This document shows positions 1 to 11,475 of a stretch of DNA of 64,000 nt, piece by piece; position 1 is the first letter of the stretch; every line of letters begins with the position of its first letter. Both the position numbers and the translations under genes were made by a program. The notes beneath the pieces are model-generated. The model was not told the origin of the DNA. It did not search any database and worked only from the letters and a program-made list of their open reading frames with translations. The stretch is from positions 21,879,202 to 21,943,201 of the forward strand of contig OX422183.1 of NCBI GenBank assembly GCA_949130485.1, read 5' to 3'. This DNA is from Agelas oroides. Lineage: Eukaryota > Porifera > Demospongiae > Agelasida > Agelasidae.

Positions 1-1435
1 CTGTCTTGTCTGTCTTGTCTTTCCATCTTGACTGTCTGTCTTGTCTGTCTTGTGTGAAACTGTCTGCCTTGTCTGCCTGTCTGTCTTGTCTGTCTCTGTC
101 TTGTCTGTCTGTCTGTCTTGTCTGTCTTGTCTGTATGTGTCTTCTCTGTCTGTATGTGTCTTGTCTGTATTGTCTGTCTGTCTTGTCTGTCTTTCTGTAT
201 TGTATTTGTCTTGTTTGTCGCTTGCCTATTTTGTCTGTCTTGTCTGTCTTTTCTGTCTGTCTGTCTTGTCTGTCTTGTCTGTCTGTCTGTCTTATCTGTG
301 TGACTGTCTTGTCTGTCTGCGTTGTCTGTCTTTCTGACTGTCTTGTCTGTCTTGTCTGTGTTTTGTGTCTGTGTCTTGTCTGCATGTCTGTCTGGTCTGT
401 CTTGTTGTCTGTCTTGTCTGTTATTCTGTCTGTCTTTGTCTGTGTCTGTCTTGTCTGTCTGCCTTGTCTGTCTCTGTATTGCATTTGTCTTGTCTGTCTC
501 TGTTGTCTGTGCTGTCTGTCTGTCTTGTCTGCCTGTCTGTCTTGTCTGTCTTGTCTGTGTGTATTGTCTGTCTGTCTGTTTTGTTTGTCTTGTCTGTCTG
601 TCTGTGTTGTTTGTCTGTCTTGTCTGTCTGTCTGTCTTGTCTGTGTGACTGTCTTGTCTGTCTGCGTTGTCTGTCTTTCTGACTCTTGTCTGTCTTCCTT
701 GTCTGTCTTTCTTATTGTATTTGTCTTGTCTGTCTTGTCTGTTTTGTGTCTGTCTGTCTTTTCTGCAGTCTGTCTTGTCATTCTTGTCGTCTGTCTTGTC
801 TGTCTGTCTGTCTGTCTTGTCTGTCTGTGTCTGTCTTGTGTGTCTGCCTTGTCTGTCTTTCTGCATTGTATTTGTCTTGTCTGTCTCTTGTCTGTGTTGT
901 CTGTCTGTCTGTCTGTCTGTCTTGTCTGTCTGTCTTGTCTGTCTGTCTTGTCTGTCTGTCTGTGTTGTTTGTCTGTCTTGTCTGTGTTCTTGTCTGTCTG
1001 TCTGTGTTGCCTGTCTTGTCTGTCTTGTCAGTCTGTCTGTCTTATCGTCTGTCTTGTCTGTCTGTCTGTCTTCTCTGGCTCTTGTCTGTCTTGTCTGTCT
1101 GTCTTGTCTGTCTTGTCTGTCTGTGTTGTCTGTCTGTCTTGTCTGTCTGTGTGTCTTGTCTGTCTGTCTTGTGTGTCTGTATTGTCTGTCTGTCTTCTCT
1201 GTCTTGTCTGTCTGTCTGTATTGTCGGTCTGTCTTGTCTGTCTTGTCTCAATCTGTCTGTCCTATCTGTCTTGTCTGTAGTCTGTCGTCTGTCTTGTCTG
1301 TCAGTCTTGTCTGTATGTCTTGTCTGCCTTTTTGTATTGTATTTATCTTGTCTGTATGTCTTGTCTGTCTTTTTGTATTGTATTTATCTTGTCTGTCTGT
1401 CTTGTCAGTCTTGTCTGTCTGTATGTCTGTCTTGT
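1..1435. repeat. TGTC/TGTCT microsatellite array 1
   Basis: Almost pure mixture of TGTC and TGTCT units, running off the left edge of the window. The repeat has few stop codons, so several frames stay open at once on both strands; these open frames are not genes. Occasional islands such as a TCTCTGGCTC variant near 1073 recur in the second array, so the two arrays share history. The array runs directly into retroelement coding sequence at its right edge. Confidence 0.97.
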
Positions 1436-1682
1436 GCAGGAATGACCACAAGCCCTTACACAATAGATTCAGAAACCATTTGAGAGAAATGTTCACCAAA
1501 AGACCAGCTAACTGGGTAGAAACTCGCCTGTATAGACATGTCCAACAGAACCACCACATCCCCTCTGACGTCCAAGTCCAGCCAGTTGAAAGCACAGAAG
1601 ATCGAAGAAGTCTGAAGAAGAAAGTGCTTGGATCAAGGCCTTAATAACAATAGAACCCTACGGACTAAATATCATGACATAG
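1436..1682 (+). pseudogene. GIY-YIG C-terminus of a Penelope-like retroelement, frameshifted
   Basis: The reading frame after the microsatellite holds PLHNRFRNH, RHVQQNHH and then, after a frame change near 1624, WIKAL and EPYGLNIM followed by TAG at 1680-1682. This spacing of R-x-R-x-x-x-H, R-H-x-x-x-H and W-I-x-x-L with P-x-G-L-N is characteristic of the GIY-YIG endonuclease C-terminus of Penelope-like elements and some other retroelements. The reverse transcriptase and the GIY/YIG motifs are missing; the microsatellite lies where they should be. The frameshift and truncation mark it as dead. Family assignment is by motif only. Confidence 0.65.
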
Positions 1683-2040
1683 CCTCCCTACACCTACTGC
1701 CATTGCTCCCGTTTTGTTGTCCCTCCAAAGTTCAATTCCTAGAATATACCTCCCTTATTATTTTTTGTTTGTATTTGAAGTCCCTTTAGGCCTTTTACAT
1801 GCTGTATCCCTTAGGCCTTACATAGTTTACGATAGCATGCTGTTGCCATGGCAAACACGCTATCACTAGATACACGCCGTTGCTAGTTATCATACATGCT
1901 GTTACTAAGCAAACCTATATTTAAGCGCTGTTTCATTTCATTGTACTTACCCTTGAAAAAGCTCTCCATAGATGAGCGAAACGTCGGGCCTCTAAACAGT
2001 GAATAAAGTTTTGCCAACCCCCTCCTACTGTCCTCATCAA
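1683..2040 (+). mobile_element. 3' tail of the Penelope-like element
   Basis: Noncoding tail after the GIY-YIG stop. Near 1968-1990 it contains GATGAGCGAAACGTCGGG. GAAACGTC preceded by a GATGAG block resembles the hammerhead ribozyme remnant reported in the terminal repeats of Penelope-like elements, but stem II is absent here, so an active ribozyme is not claimed. Confidence 0.45.
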
Positions 2041-2664
2041 TAAGCCTATACCGCAGTGCCGCAATATGACGTCACTTTTGAAACTACTGCACTATACTAC
2101 TCGCACCCACACCCTGAGATACGCACTTCGGTCCAGGGAGATCTATACCGAGGAACCGATTACATCCCCGGAGATACTGTCAGAGTCCCCCCAGATGCAG
2201 GATGACAGCATCAGCAGCATACAAGAGACACCGAACAGCCAATTCAGGCTGGTACTCTCGGTAATCCCGTGCATGCCCCGTATAAGTAGTATAGAATCTG
2301 TTAACCATAGCCCTTCCCCCTTACTGTTTAGCCCGGCCCACACCCACCGCAAGCCCAGTCCATGCCCCTACCCCTGATTCCACCCAGGACCAGCCACCTC
2401 CCCCTCCACTTAGCCCCACTAACAGTCTAACCTCTTCCCATAGCACTAGCCCCCAGCATGAAGAATCCCTATCTGGATCCAACGAACTATTCAGCCCCAC
2501 CCCCAGCATAATCCAGAACAAGTGGCCATCACCCCCCCTCTCCCGCAACGACCCCCACCATTAGGAGAAGACACAATTTACACAATTATGTGAGCCTTGA
2601 CTCAACAAATGGGAGCTACGATGTGTGTAGCAGTGTTGGCGCTCCCCCACCCGACACCCCAACG
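2041..2664 (+). other. Unassigned segment with a 103-codon ORF (2066-2377)
   Basis: An ATG ORF at 2066-2377 is rich in Ser, Pro and Thr and contains an SPEILSESPQ stretch; the Pro-rich composition continues out of frame to about 2560. No domain is recognised. Its position just after the Penelope-like tail would fit a tandem second copy's 5' end or the remnant of another element. It may be non-coding. Confidence 0.25.
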
Positions 2665-3900
2665 TCTGCCTTGTCTGTCTTTCTGTATTGTCTGTCTCTC
2701 TGTCTGTCTTCTCTGTCTGCCTTGTCTTTCTGTATTGTATTTGTCTTGTCTGTGTTGTCTGTCTGTCTGTCTTGTCTGCCTGTCTGTCTTGTCGGTCATG
2801 TCTGTCTGTCTTGTTTGTCTTGTCTGTCTTGTTTGTCTTGTCTGTCTTGTTTGTCTTGTCTGTCTTGTTTGTCATGTCTGTCTGTCTGTCTTGTCTGCCT
2901 GTCTGTGTTGTCTGTCTGTCTTGTCAGTCTTTTTCTCTGTCTGTCTGTGTTGCCTGTCTGTCTGTCTAGTCTGTCTATCTGTCTGTCTTGCCTGTCTGTC
3001 TGTCTTGTCTGTCTCTCTTGTCTGTCTGTCTTGTCTATCTGTCTTGTCTGTCTGTCTGTCTTGTCTGTCTTTGTCTTGTCGTCTGTTTATCTGTCTTTTC
3101 TTTCTATCTGTCTTGTCTATCTTGTCTGTCTTGTCTATCTTGTCTGTCTGTCTGTCTTGTCTGTCTTGTCTGCATGTTTTGTCTGTCTTGTCAGTCTGTC
3201 TTATCTGTCTTGTCTGTCTGTCTGTCTTCTCTGGCTCTTGTCTGTCTGTCTTGTTTGTCGGTATGTCTTGTCTGTCTGTCACTCTGTCTTGTCTGTCTGT
3301 CTGTGTCTTGTATCTGTCTTGTCTGTCTGTCTGTCTTGTCTGTCTGTCTGTCTGTCCTTTCTGTCTGTCCGTCTTGTCTGTCTGTCTAGTCTGTGTCTTG
3401 TATGTCTTTCTGTCATGTCTGTTTTGTCTGTCCTGTCTTATCTGTCTTGTCTGTCTTGTCAGTCTGTCTGTCTTGTCTGTCTGTCTGTCTTCTCTGGCTC
3501 TTGTCTGTCTGTCTTGTCTGTCTGTATGTCTTGTCTGTCTGTCACTCTGTCTTGTCTGTCTTGTCAGTCTGTCTGTCTTGTCTGTCTGTCTGTCTTCTCT
3601 GGCTCTTGTCTGTCTGTCTTGTCTGTCTGTATGTCTTGTCTGTCTGTCACTCTGTCTTGTCTGTCTTGTCTGTCTGTCTTGTCTGTCTGTGTCTTGTATC
3701 TGTCTTGTCTGTCTTGTGTGTCTGTCTGTCTGTCTTTCTGTTGTCTGTCTTTCTGTCTGTCTGTCCTTTCGTCTGTCTTTCTTGTCTTTCTTGTCTGTCT
3801 GTCTGTCTGTCTTGTCTGTCTGTCTGTCTTGTCTGTCTGTCTTGTCTGTCTGTCTTGTCTGTCTGTCTGTCTTGTCTGTCTTGTCTGTCTGTCTGTCTGG
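2665..3900. repeat. TGTC/TGTCT microsatellite array 2 with higher-order repeats
   Basis: Same unit mixture as the first array. It has visible higher-order structure: a block carrying TCTCTGGCTC, TCACTCTGTC and TCAGTCTG landmarks recurs at about 3227, 3491 and 3597, the last two 106 bp apart. Its right edge coincides with the left edge of segmental duplication copy 1, while copy 2 has only about 40 bp of TGTC repeat at the matching place (12478-12517), implying expansion in one copy or contraction in the other. Confidence 0.95.
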
Positions 3901-4387
3901 GTAAATTTTGAACTCAGCACATTTACTGGGTTTAACAGTTGCTGTATGCGGGGCTAACATGGCAATCCAAAAAGGAATAATGTATGTGTACCTGGTAGAG
4001 ACCAAAGCAGTTCACTTCTCCATTTCTCCAGCTTTTTACATCAGTATTGTCCACCATTTTCATACGTCAATAACTTAGATATAATGGAGACTGGCCATAC
4101 AAGGACTCCAAACACATGTTCACATTCACTAGCCTCATTACCCTACATGCATGTGCAAGGAGTAAAGTGATCAGTTGTGTCAGTCTGTCGTCGTTGTCTG
4201 TTGGTACAAACATGCCAGTTCTCTAGATCCAGGCCATTCTAAATACCTTCAAACTGTGTGAAACTTTAAACAACTACCTTGTCTGTGCTACTTCATGCTA
4301 GATACACTCAACAAGTGCTTAAAACCCTGCGTTTTGAGTTGGCATCCATAGACACGCCTACTTCTACACCCAAATACCTAGCCACGT

Positions 4388-4481
4388 TTATGTACAACGT
4401 CCATTAGTGAGACGATGGTTTGTTCCTATCCCCATTATGTACAACGTCCATTAGTGAGACGATGGTTTGTTCCTATCCCCA
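4388..4481. repeat. Local 46-bp tandem duplication in copy 1
   Basis: The block with TGTACAACGTCCATTAGTG through GTTCCTATCCCCAT occurs twice back to back. The matching site in copy 2 (about 13337-13382) has it once, so the duplication arose after the segmental duplication. Confidence 0.95.
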
Positions 4482-6454
4482 TGAAGCACATGCTTAGCTA
4501 CATGGCACATGCTCTAGTTTTCAGTTGTATTCATCACATTTTGTCGATGCATAATTTATGTATATAAATGTGTCTGAGGGCTTTTAGAATCCAGTGTAGA
4601 CTACAACAACTACTTTGCATGGTGGGGATTGATGAATTTCCAAATGCACAATACAATACCAATAATAATAATCATGCAATAATTATTTTCATGAGGCTCC
4701 TGATCAAGGTTACACTAAGTGTAGGGTTACACAAATTGTCTCCTGTCATCTTCAAAACTTCTGTTCCCAGGTTTGCCCTTCACACCTAACATTGTCTAGT
4801 TGATTTTTCTACTCATTTCACAGCATTTGCATGATGTTGGGAGTGCAATGAAAAATGTCTAGCTTGTTTATATGGCAGTTATTCAGATAATGTGAAACCA
4901 TAGAGATAAATAAAAGTAAGAACAGTAGAAGGACACATGTCATACACTGTTTTGTTCTCCACTTGCAGACGCATGCTGCTGAGGGACAATCATTATCAGA
5001 TGGAGGCAATCTGACAATTTTACAAAATTGGGAGCTGGCAGGACTTCTTCCCTCAAACAGGGTAAACTAAACTCAATTTGTTACTCACAAGTGCATTGCT
5101 CCCAGTGTTGTCAACAGCAGATAACATTTTCATGATGAAGGATTCAAAATGGGAAATCTGGTGGACTACCTTTAAGTAGTAATTACTCAAAAGTATCTGT
5201 ACAAATCCAGTGTAGGAAATCTGGTGGACTACCTTCAGGAATAATATCTGTGCAAAGCCATGTCAGATAATTGTTACTAACCAAAATCAGTGGATAAAAG
5301 ATCTTCATGGAGGTACAGCAAATTTTGGGATAAAAGCTGTGATAAAAATTAATTCACACAAATTTTGGTAAGATTTCCAACCAATATCGCTGTTAAAGTA
5401 GAATGCCATTATTTATGGGCAAAGGCTTAATTTTCTACAGCTATCCAAGCAGCAAGGCATAGCCAAACTCCTGATGCCTTCCTACACTTTCAACTACCTA
5501 CTCAACGAATCATGAGCATACAATTGATAGCACGCCACTTTTCCTCTCCTACTTAGCTAAGCCACTTGGTAAATGGGCTTGCTCAGGCTCAGTCATCTAA
5601 CTAACCTCCCATCTACAAAAGTTCTACCAACTTTATTCCAGGATACTATGGAAGGAATATTAGATCTACAGTGGAACCCCTCTATAGCAGACACCATTGA
5701 GAGCCAACACTTTTCTCCCTTATAGTGAGGGATCCCTAACTCAGAGGCTTCCAGTACATTTGTGGTAGGTGTGGTACTGCATAATCAGGCAATGTGGCCA
5801 TGTTTTTAGAACTTCCCTTGCTGTACACTAGTGAGGAAGACTAACCAGAGCCTAGTACTATGAGTAGAAGCACTAATACTCTATCGTCAAGTTGTTAACT
5901 CCAGCGGCGACAGTGAAAAATATTGTGGAAGGTCGACAAGTGTCTGCTATATCAGGGCCATTAAGTAGTATGATTAGGAGTGCAAAAATTGTCCGTTTTA
6001 TGAAGTAGCAGGGTATCTACTGTTTATGGATTGCTTAATCGTTGAAGTAAATGGAATGACTTTAGGGACTTTGGTAAGTGTCCATTATACATTAGATGTC
6101 CGTGTTCGTCAAGCAAGATTCCACTGTGTCACTATTATGGATACAAGTTGCAATAGTGAATTTGCTAGTACTACTTGACTTTCACAGCAGAGTGTATTAA
6201 GCAAAAACAATGAGCATGACCTTGTTGGTACTTTAACTGTGGAACATCATGTGTACATGTATCTGAACGTGGGCATTAGTCGAGCCTCTCACTCTATTGT
6301 ACATAACTGTATAGTCGATGACAACATGATTGGTGACCAAGCCAGTTATGGCTTTTGCTTACTTGTTGCATTACACGTCCGCACCATTCCAGCTAAATAG
6401 AGACTCTATCAACTCTCAGGTAAAAATACTGTCATGTTAGTTTGTTGTTTACAG

Positions 6455-7646
6455 ATGCTTGGAGCTCATGGAATGGACCTTCGAGACATCATTTGTGTTC
6501 AGGGCATCATTTAATAGTTGTACAGTGTATCTGTTAGTCTCAGTGATGCTGAAATTGTGTTTAACTTTCATCATGATTTGTTTTTCATTATGTATAGGAC
6601 ATCATTGAGAAGTTCATTTACCTTAGTAAGTTTGACTTTTAACCTTTGCATGTTGTTGTTTAAATTGCATGCTCACTCTATTCATGTAGCCTCAAGCATA
6701 TGTTTTGGCAGACCCTGTTATACTGCATTGCACTCACAATGTCATACTGTATTTATGTTGAAGAGTCTGAATTTTATATTCAGCTCGGAACAAACCTTGA
6801 GATCTAAGGGCCTACTAATGATACAAGTCGTACCGGTGATTGCCTACGTCTTACTGTCCAGATGGTGGATGTAGAAACCATATGGGAGTTGCACACTCTT
6901 ACTTTACATAAATAAGTACACTCTTGATAGTAACCAATGGTGAAAGTGTATGCAATATTATATACACATGATGTAGCACTCCTAGAACTAAAACTTACAG
7001 ATTATTGGCTTGATAACGTGCACTACCATTGTGTTTTGTACTATGATAATATGTTTATGTCGACTGTCTAGTATAAAATATAGGCTTGATTCTTCTAGCT
7101 ATATAGTTGGGAGTTGAGTTGTTTGGGTCTAATATTTGGTATGTGGGTATTTCAAGTAGTCCAAATAGGACCAACAAACGGAGTAGCAACAAAAACATCA
7201 TGATACATGTACAGCTGTGATACTGGAATTTGATGTCATGTGCAACACACCTCCCAATGTCTGGTTACAACAGTTAATTCTTCTACTAACAACGCGAAAT
7301 GTACCGCAAAATCATGCAATACAGGAAAACTCTGACTGGGCTATACAGCCAGCTGAATAGCCTAAAAGACACAACCAAACCACATAGGATACACAGGAGA
7401 GATAAAGTTGACAACTAGATAACGTATATTCAGGATATTACATGTGACTCTGCAGCCAGAAATGTCCAACAAACGGATTAGCAACAAATACATGTACAGC
7501 AAAAGTAACCATAATATACTGCAATCATAATATAATATCTAAGAGTTATTGGCCATTAAAGTCCACCACAGTACTCTAAAATCTTTTTCTCACTGATGTC
7601 CTCAGGTGATGACAGAAACATCCTGAAAGTTTATGTTGCTGGCAGG
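6455..7646 (+). pseudogene. Guanine deaminase remnant, copy 1
   Basis: Three pieces remain of the deaminase exons seen whole in copy 2. These are the start of the exon reading MLGAHGMDL (6455-6487), the exon DIIEKF (6598-6625), and GDDRNILKVYVAGR (7606-7646). A deletion near 6488 removes the intervening exons, including the one supplying the metal-binding aspartate, and another at 7647 removes the C-terminus and fuses the gene to a downstream exon. It cannot encode an enzyme. Confidence 0.85.
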
Positions 7647-7997
7647 GTGGTACAAATTTGGCTCCAGATGATAACACACCTTACGTGATGAGTGTGAGAA
7701 CCACAATTAGGAGGAAGATCTGGATACCTGGTATAAACCTAATGATAGTCCAAGCACTGTTGCATGTATCTATGTTGCTAGATAGAAAGGAGAACCGCGT
7801 AAAACTTGGGCATTACATAGTGTGCGTATTACATGTGGATGTATATACAATGCCAACACAGTGGGCGACTGTGTATAACGCTAGATCTTCAGAGAGATGT
7901 ATGTAGTTTGTCGATTATTTGTGCATGAACAATCAACGAACCACATCTCCCTTAAATATAGGGCTAGTTGTTACGCAAAGTCACCTATTGCGCAGGA

Positions 7998-8027
7998 GAC
8001 GTTTCGGCCAATACCAGGCCTCATCAG
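7998..8027 (-). ncRNA. Hammerhead-ribozyme-like motif (core intact)
   Basis: On the minus strand: CTGATGA, then G-GCC-loop-GGC-C forming stem II with a 7-nt loop, then GAAAC-GTC. These are the invariant hammerhead core blocks in order, with a minimal palindromic ACGT helix III and a GUC cleavage triplet, as described for type I hammerheads of Penelope-like elements. Helix I can be drawn only with an internal loop. Activity is untested. The orthologous site in copy 2 (21377-21408) has lost the core. Confidence 0.6.
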
Positions 8028-8549
8028 CATGCATATGGAAAAGGAGTACCTGTCAAGCTAGTGGGATGAACTAATGACACTTTTTTTCCCTCACATTCTG
8101 GTACAAACTTAGCATGGAAAACAACAGCTCTAGTTCTTATACATATGAGATGATTTTCCTACACAGCAAACTCTGCTATATGCACTGTACATCTCATCAA
8201 TGATGGAGTGACTGTGAAGGGAAACATGGCGACAGTGGAGTTTGCCAGTGCAGGCCCTGTTACTTCCTTTCAGTGCAATCTTGATCACCAGGGTTTTCTC
8301 CATGTGAGCTTGTGCAAATTACATGGAGTATAAACAGAATCGGGTTTTGAATGAAACATCAAACAAACACACAGAGCTCTGCAAGACATAGTATAACGAA
8401 TCACTTACCAATACAAAATTTAAAATGTGTAATTTAATGGGCTTGCTAATGATGAATCCTGATAAACTCCGTGACCTGTGTGTGAGGTATCTCATAGCAA
8501 CTTTGGGGAGTAGGCTGGGGCCAAGGGCTGTAGTAGCTAGATATTTATG

Positions 8550-8708
8550 TAGCCTTGTTCCCAGGCCTCCCCTGTTGTTTGTTCTTCGGTTTGCGTTCAG
8601 TATAATACACGGAAGTGGAAGAGTGGCGCTTCCATGTATTATACTGAATGCAAACCGAAGAACATAAACTGAAGAACATAAATGGGGGAGGCCTGGGAAA
8701 AAAGGCTA
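8550..8708. mobile_element. Palindromic MITE, copy 1
   Basis: Begins TAGCCTTGTTCCCAGGCC and ends with its complement GGCCTGGG...AAGGCTA; the interior is also a long inverted repeat. Flanks ATATTTATG and CTCTTTATG are a decayed 9-bp target duplication (7 of 9). The same insertion is in copy 2, so it predates the segmental duplication. Confidence 0.85.
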
Positions 8709-9415
8709 CTCTTTATGCGTAACATTACCTATGGGTTATAAACACTTGCTGGTGATCACTTTGATGGATCATTTAGCTCTCAGCTATGGGTGTGGCTGTC
8801 TTCGGAAGTAGGTTATCATAATTATATTAAGATGGTCTGGATGTGCATGCTGAGTTGTGTATCTGAACTTTAACCCATTAACAACTGATGATGCTTTTTG
8901 GTTTGGCCGCATGTTATCAGTTCGCGCAATCTGTTTTGAAGATAGGTTCTGCGCTAGCAGAAAGGGTGGGACAGGGAGGGGTGGCTGGGTGCACCACTCT
9001 GGCTGACAGTGCATGGCGGTTGCAGCTGGCTGTAGAAAAGCCTTGGTCGATGCCGGGTGGGCCATTTGTCTGCTTTCTTGTACAAACGGGTGTAGAAAAC
9101 GCTCCTTTCACCTTGTAGGGACTCCATTTCTGGCATTTTAGGCAGCTTTTAGTCCGGAGGTCTGGTCGGAGGGCCCTGACTATTGAACGCTCGCTAATGA
9201 GTGGGTGTGTCCAAGGTCATGAACTCACACAGCTATGGCAAATTAACTTCATATATAGTTGGTGTACTGTCCTTTCACAGTTATTTGTTCAAAGCTGTGA
9301 TGTCCTACATGTGGACAATGCTAGAGAACAGCCCATGTAACAAAACACACATGCATAGCCAACAGCCCTTTGTTATGTATACCTCACATTACTCTAGTAT
9401 GTTCTCTCAATGCAG
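8709..9415. other. No gene recognised (copy 1 intron-like sequence)
   Basis: Sequence between exons C and D of copy 1. Copy 1 has extra sequence here (about 8880-9210) compared with copy 2, including several overlapping short ORFs on both strands around 8888-9136; overlap on both strands without splice logic or a known domain argues against coding. Confidence 0.5.
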
Positions 9416-9796
9416 GCAGCAGCCTTCACATTTTCAGGGGGCTCTCACCAGGAAGTCATTCCGTGAAGATAAGACCAAGTGGCTGTGGAAGGAATCGACG
9501 ATCAGTTTCCACATCCTTTGTGGTGTTAAGCTAATTATGTTTGTTTAGGACCATATCGATGTAGATAGGCAGACAAGGAAGTTAATTATTTGCTTAGGCT
9601 AGTGAAGTGTTTCTCTTCTGAGTATGCATTCCTCTGGTAGATATGGTAGAGTGCAAAATTTTGATACAATGCTGTAAAAAAATTATGCATAGTAACTTGA
9701 AAGATTTAAAATAATTTGCTATGGGCCCACTTTTTCTGGACATCATATTCCACCAAAAAGCCTCCCATCTTGTTTTCAGGTATAACACACCACCTT

Positions 9797-10300
9797 ATGG
9801 ATCTCAGTAGTAACCTGGTCTTCATCCACGGCTCTAGGTAGTCTATTGTCTTGTGGATCTCAGTAGTAACCTGGTCTTCATCCACGGCTCTAGGTAGTCT
9901 ATTGTCTTGTGGATCTCAGTAGTAACCTGGTCTTCATCCACGGCTCTAGGTAGTCTATTGTCTTGTGGATCTCAGTAGTAACCTGGTCTTCATCCACGGC
10001 TCTAGGTAGTCTATTGTCTTGTGGATCTCAGTAGTAACCTGGTCTTCATCCACGGCTCTAGGTAGTCTATTGTCTTGTGGATCTCAGTAGTAACCTGGTC
10101 TTCATCCACGGCTCTAGGTAGTCTATTGTCTTGTGGATCTCAGTAGTAACCTGGTCTTCATCCACGGCTCTAGGTAGTCTATTGTCTTGTGGATTTCAGT
10201 AGTAACCTGGTCTTCATCCACGGCTCTAGGTAGTCTATTGTCTTGTGGATCTCAGTAGTAACCTGGTCTTCATCCACGGCTCTAGGTAGTCTATTGTCAT
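9797..10300. repeat. 56-bp minisatellite, copy 1 (about 9 units)
   Basis: Nine near-identical 56-bp units beginning TTGTGGATCTCAGTAG and ending TAGTCTATTGTC. Because 56 is not a multiple of three, no frame persists. Copy 2 has about ten units that mostly carry CTCGGTAG in place of CTCAGTAG, so the arrays have homogenised independently. Confidence 0.97.
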
Positions 10301-10887
10301 TGCAAAGTTTTGCTTGTGACTTCCTGCAAGTGAACAGATGCCAAACTAAGGACGGTGTGTTGGTAGAGGCTGAGATATCTGCAGCCTATGCAGGAGGAAT
10401 GAGAATTTTTGCTGGCACTTCTTGGCCACCTTCATCACTACATCCATGGACTTCAGAAGTTTAGGGAGCTTATCTGTACTCAGTTGAGTTTGGCACTGGA
10501 GTTGCAAGCACATTGATATTCGGGCAGAGCTTCTTCAGATGATTTTTAACATTACCTTCCTTTTGCATTCAAGCATCGTGTAATCCCCCTCCCGAATTTT
10601 ATTTTCTATGGCCTTGGACTGACACTATCTGGGCCACAGCTGCTACACATCCTGGACTCAAATGTTGGTGCATGCTTTGTGCACTTTATATCAAAGACTC
10701 AGGCATGTACTTACATACAGTGTAAGCTAAGCAGAGCTAAGTGCTGTACCTACAAGCTGGATTGTCTACACGGATTCAATTCTTTATGCACTGCCATTCC
10801 CAGCCCTGCAGCTGTAAGGAGGCTTATCCCCCCCCACTCAGAATTAATTTTTTGTTGGACCACTCTGGTTTTGATCCCTTTGTGTGA

Positions 10888-11150
10888 AAACCCAGCAGAT
10901 GCGATCTCAGAGGTCCTAAATTCAAAAATTTTCCTGGGGGGGCATGCCCCCAGACCCCCCTAAAAGAGCATGCTTCCGCATGCTAACTTTCCGCATATTG
11001 CGCAGCAACGTATATGTTGCCCTACCTGTGCCCAAGCAACTACCCTATTCTGGTTACACCACTGCATCAGCTTCTTTCAGCTTGGTTTCCTGTTTAAAAT
11101 CTATTTTTTATGCATGTAAATGTCACTTAGTAACTTGTGTACAAATTGTG
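10888..11150. mobile_element. Dispersed repeat fragment
   Basis: Immediately after the end of copy 1. Contains GGGCATGCCCCCAGACCCCC followed by a TGCGCAGCAACG tract and GGTTACACC. Related pieces are seen around 25390-25470, 36140-36285 and 50690-50795, so this is a degenerate interspersed repeat. Confidence 0.6.
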
Positions 11151-11475
11151 TGAGTTTATGTGTGTAAAGAAATTTTAATTGCTGCTATTTGCTTTGTACA
11201 CTTCAACAAAGCTATAGGCAAATTTATGACCACAAGACCAACTCAGTCCAGTGTATTACACCTTTAAATAGCTTATCAATACGGGGGGATTTCCATTCCC
11301 AGGTCAAAGCCACTGCATAAAAACGTGCACAGAAATTGAACCTGGGAGAACAATCAGTAGTAGCCTAAGTTAGTTCTACTCTGTACATCACCATGGCTCT
11401 TCCTAGCACCATTCTGTAGGGAATCCACACCTAAGAATGAATGATGTAATTAGTAAACCTCAACAGTAAACATAT

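Larger units (their letters stand above)
7647..9540 (+). pseudogene. Extracellular-module exons, copy 1 (damaged)
   Basis: Counterparts of copy-2 exons B, C and D lie at about 7650-7732, 8167-8304 and 9416-9534. Exon B is fused to the deaminase remnant and carries an internal 30-bp in-frame deletion (10 residues). Exon C has a one-base deletion just before its splice donor, which shifts the frame relative to copy 2. Exon D is nearly unchanged. Exon A has been deleted. The whole is read as non-functional. Confidence 0.75.
3901..10887 (+). repeat. Segmental duplication, copy 1 (deleted)
   Basis: Collinear with 12516-24043: for example the segments at about 4568, 5640, 6455, 7606, 8425, 9416 and 10679 match those at 13472, 14580, 15569, 19246, 21830, 22497 and 23830. 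Both copies begin at a TGTC tract and end in the same block containing GATCCCTTTGTGTG. Copy 1 lacks about 2.1 kb (junction near 6488) and about 1.0 kb (junction near 7647) that are present in copy 2. The loss of coding exons argues these are deletions in copy 1. The stretch 3901-6454 holds no recognised gene. Confidence 0.93.

Noticed and set aside
6-1644. Very long open reading frames in several frames on both strands (up to 424 codons)
   Set aside because: They come from TGTC/TGTCT repeats that contain few stop codons; the composition is only Cys/Leu/Ser/Val or Thr/Asp/Arg/Gln and several frames are open together.
1968-1990. Active hammerhead ribozyme in the Penelope-like tail
   Set aside because: GATGAG and GAAACGTC are adjacent with no stem II, so a catalytic fold is not possible as read.
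2590-4005. ORFs of 377-455 codons in the second array
   Set aside because: Same repeat artefact as the first array; no non-repeat domain inside.
10243-10464. Stomatin/band-7-like exon reading QTKDGVLVEVEISAAY
   Set aside because: The resemblance is confined to about 15 residues next to a minisatellite in both copies; too short to call.
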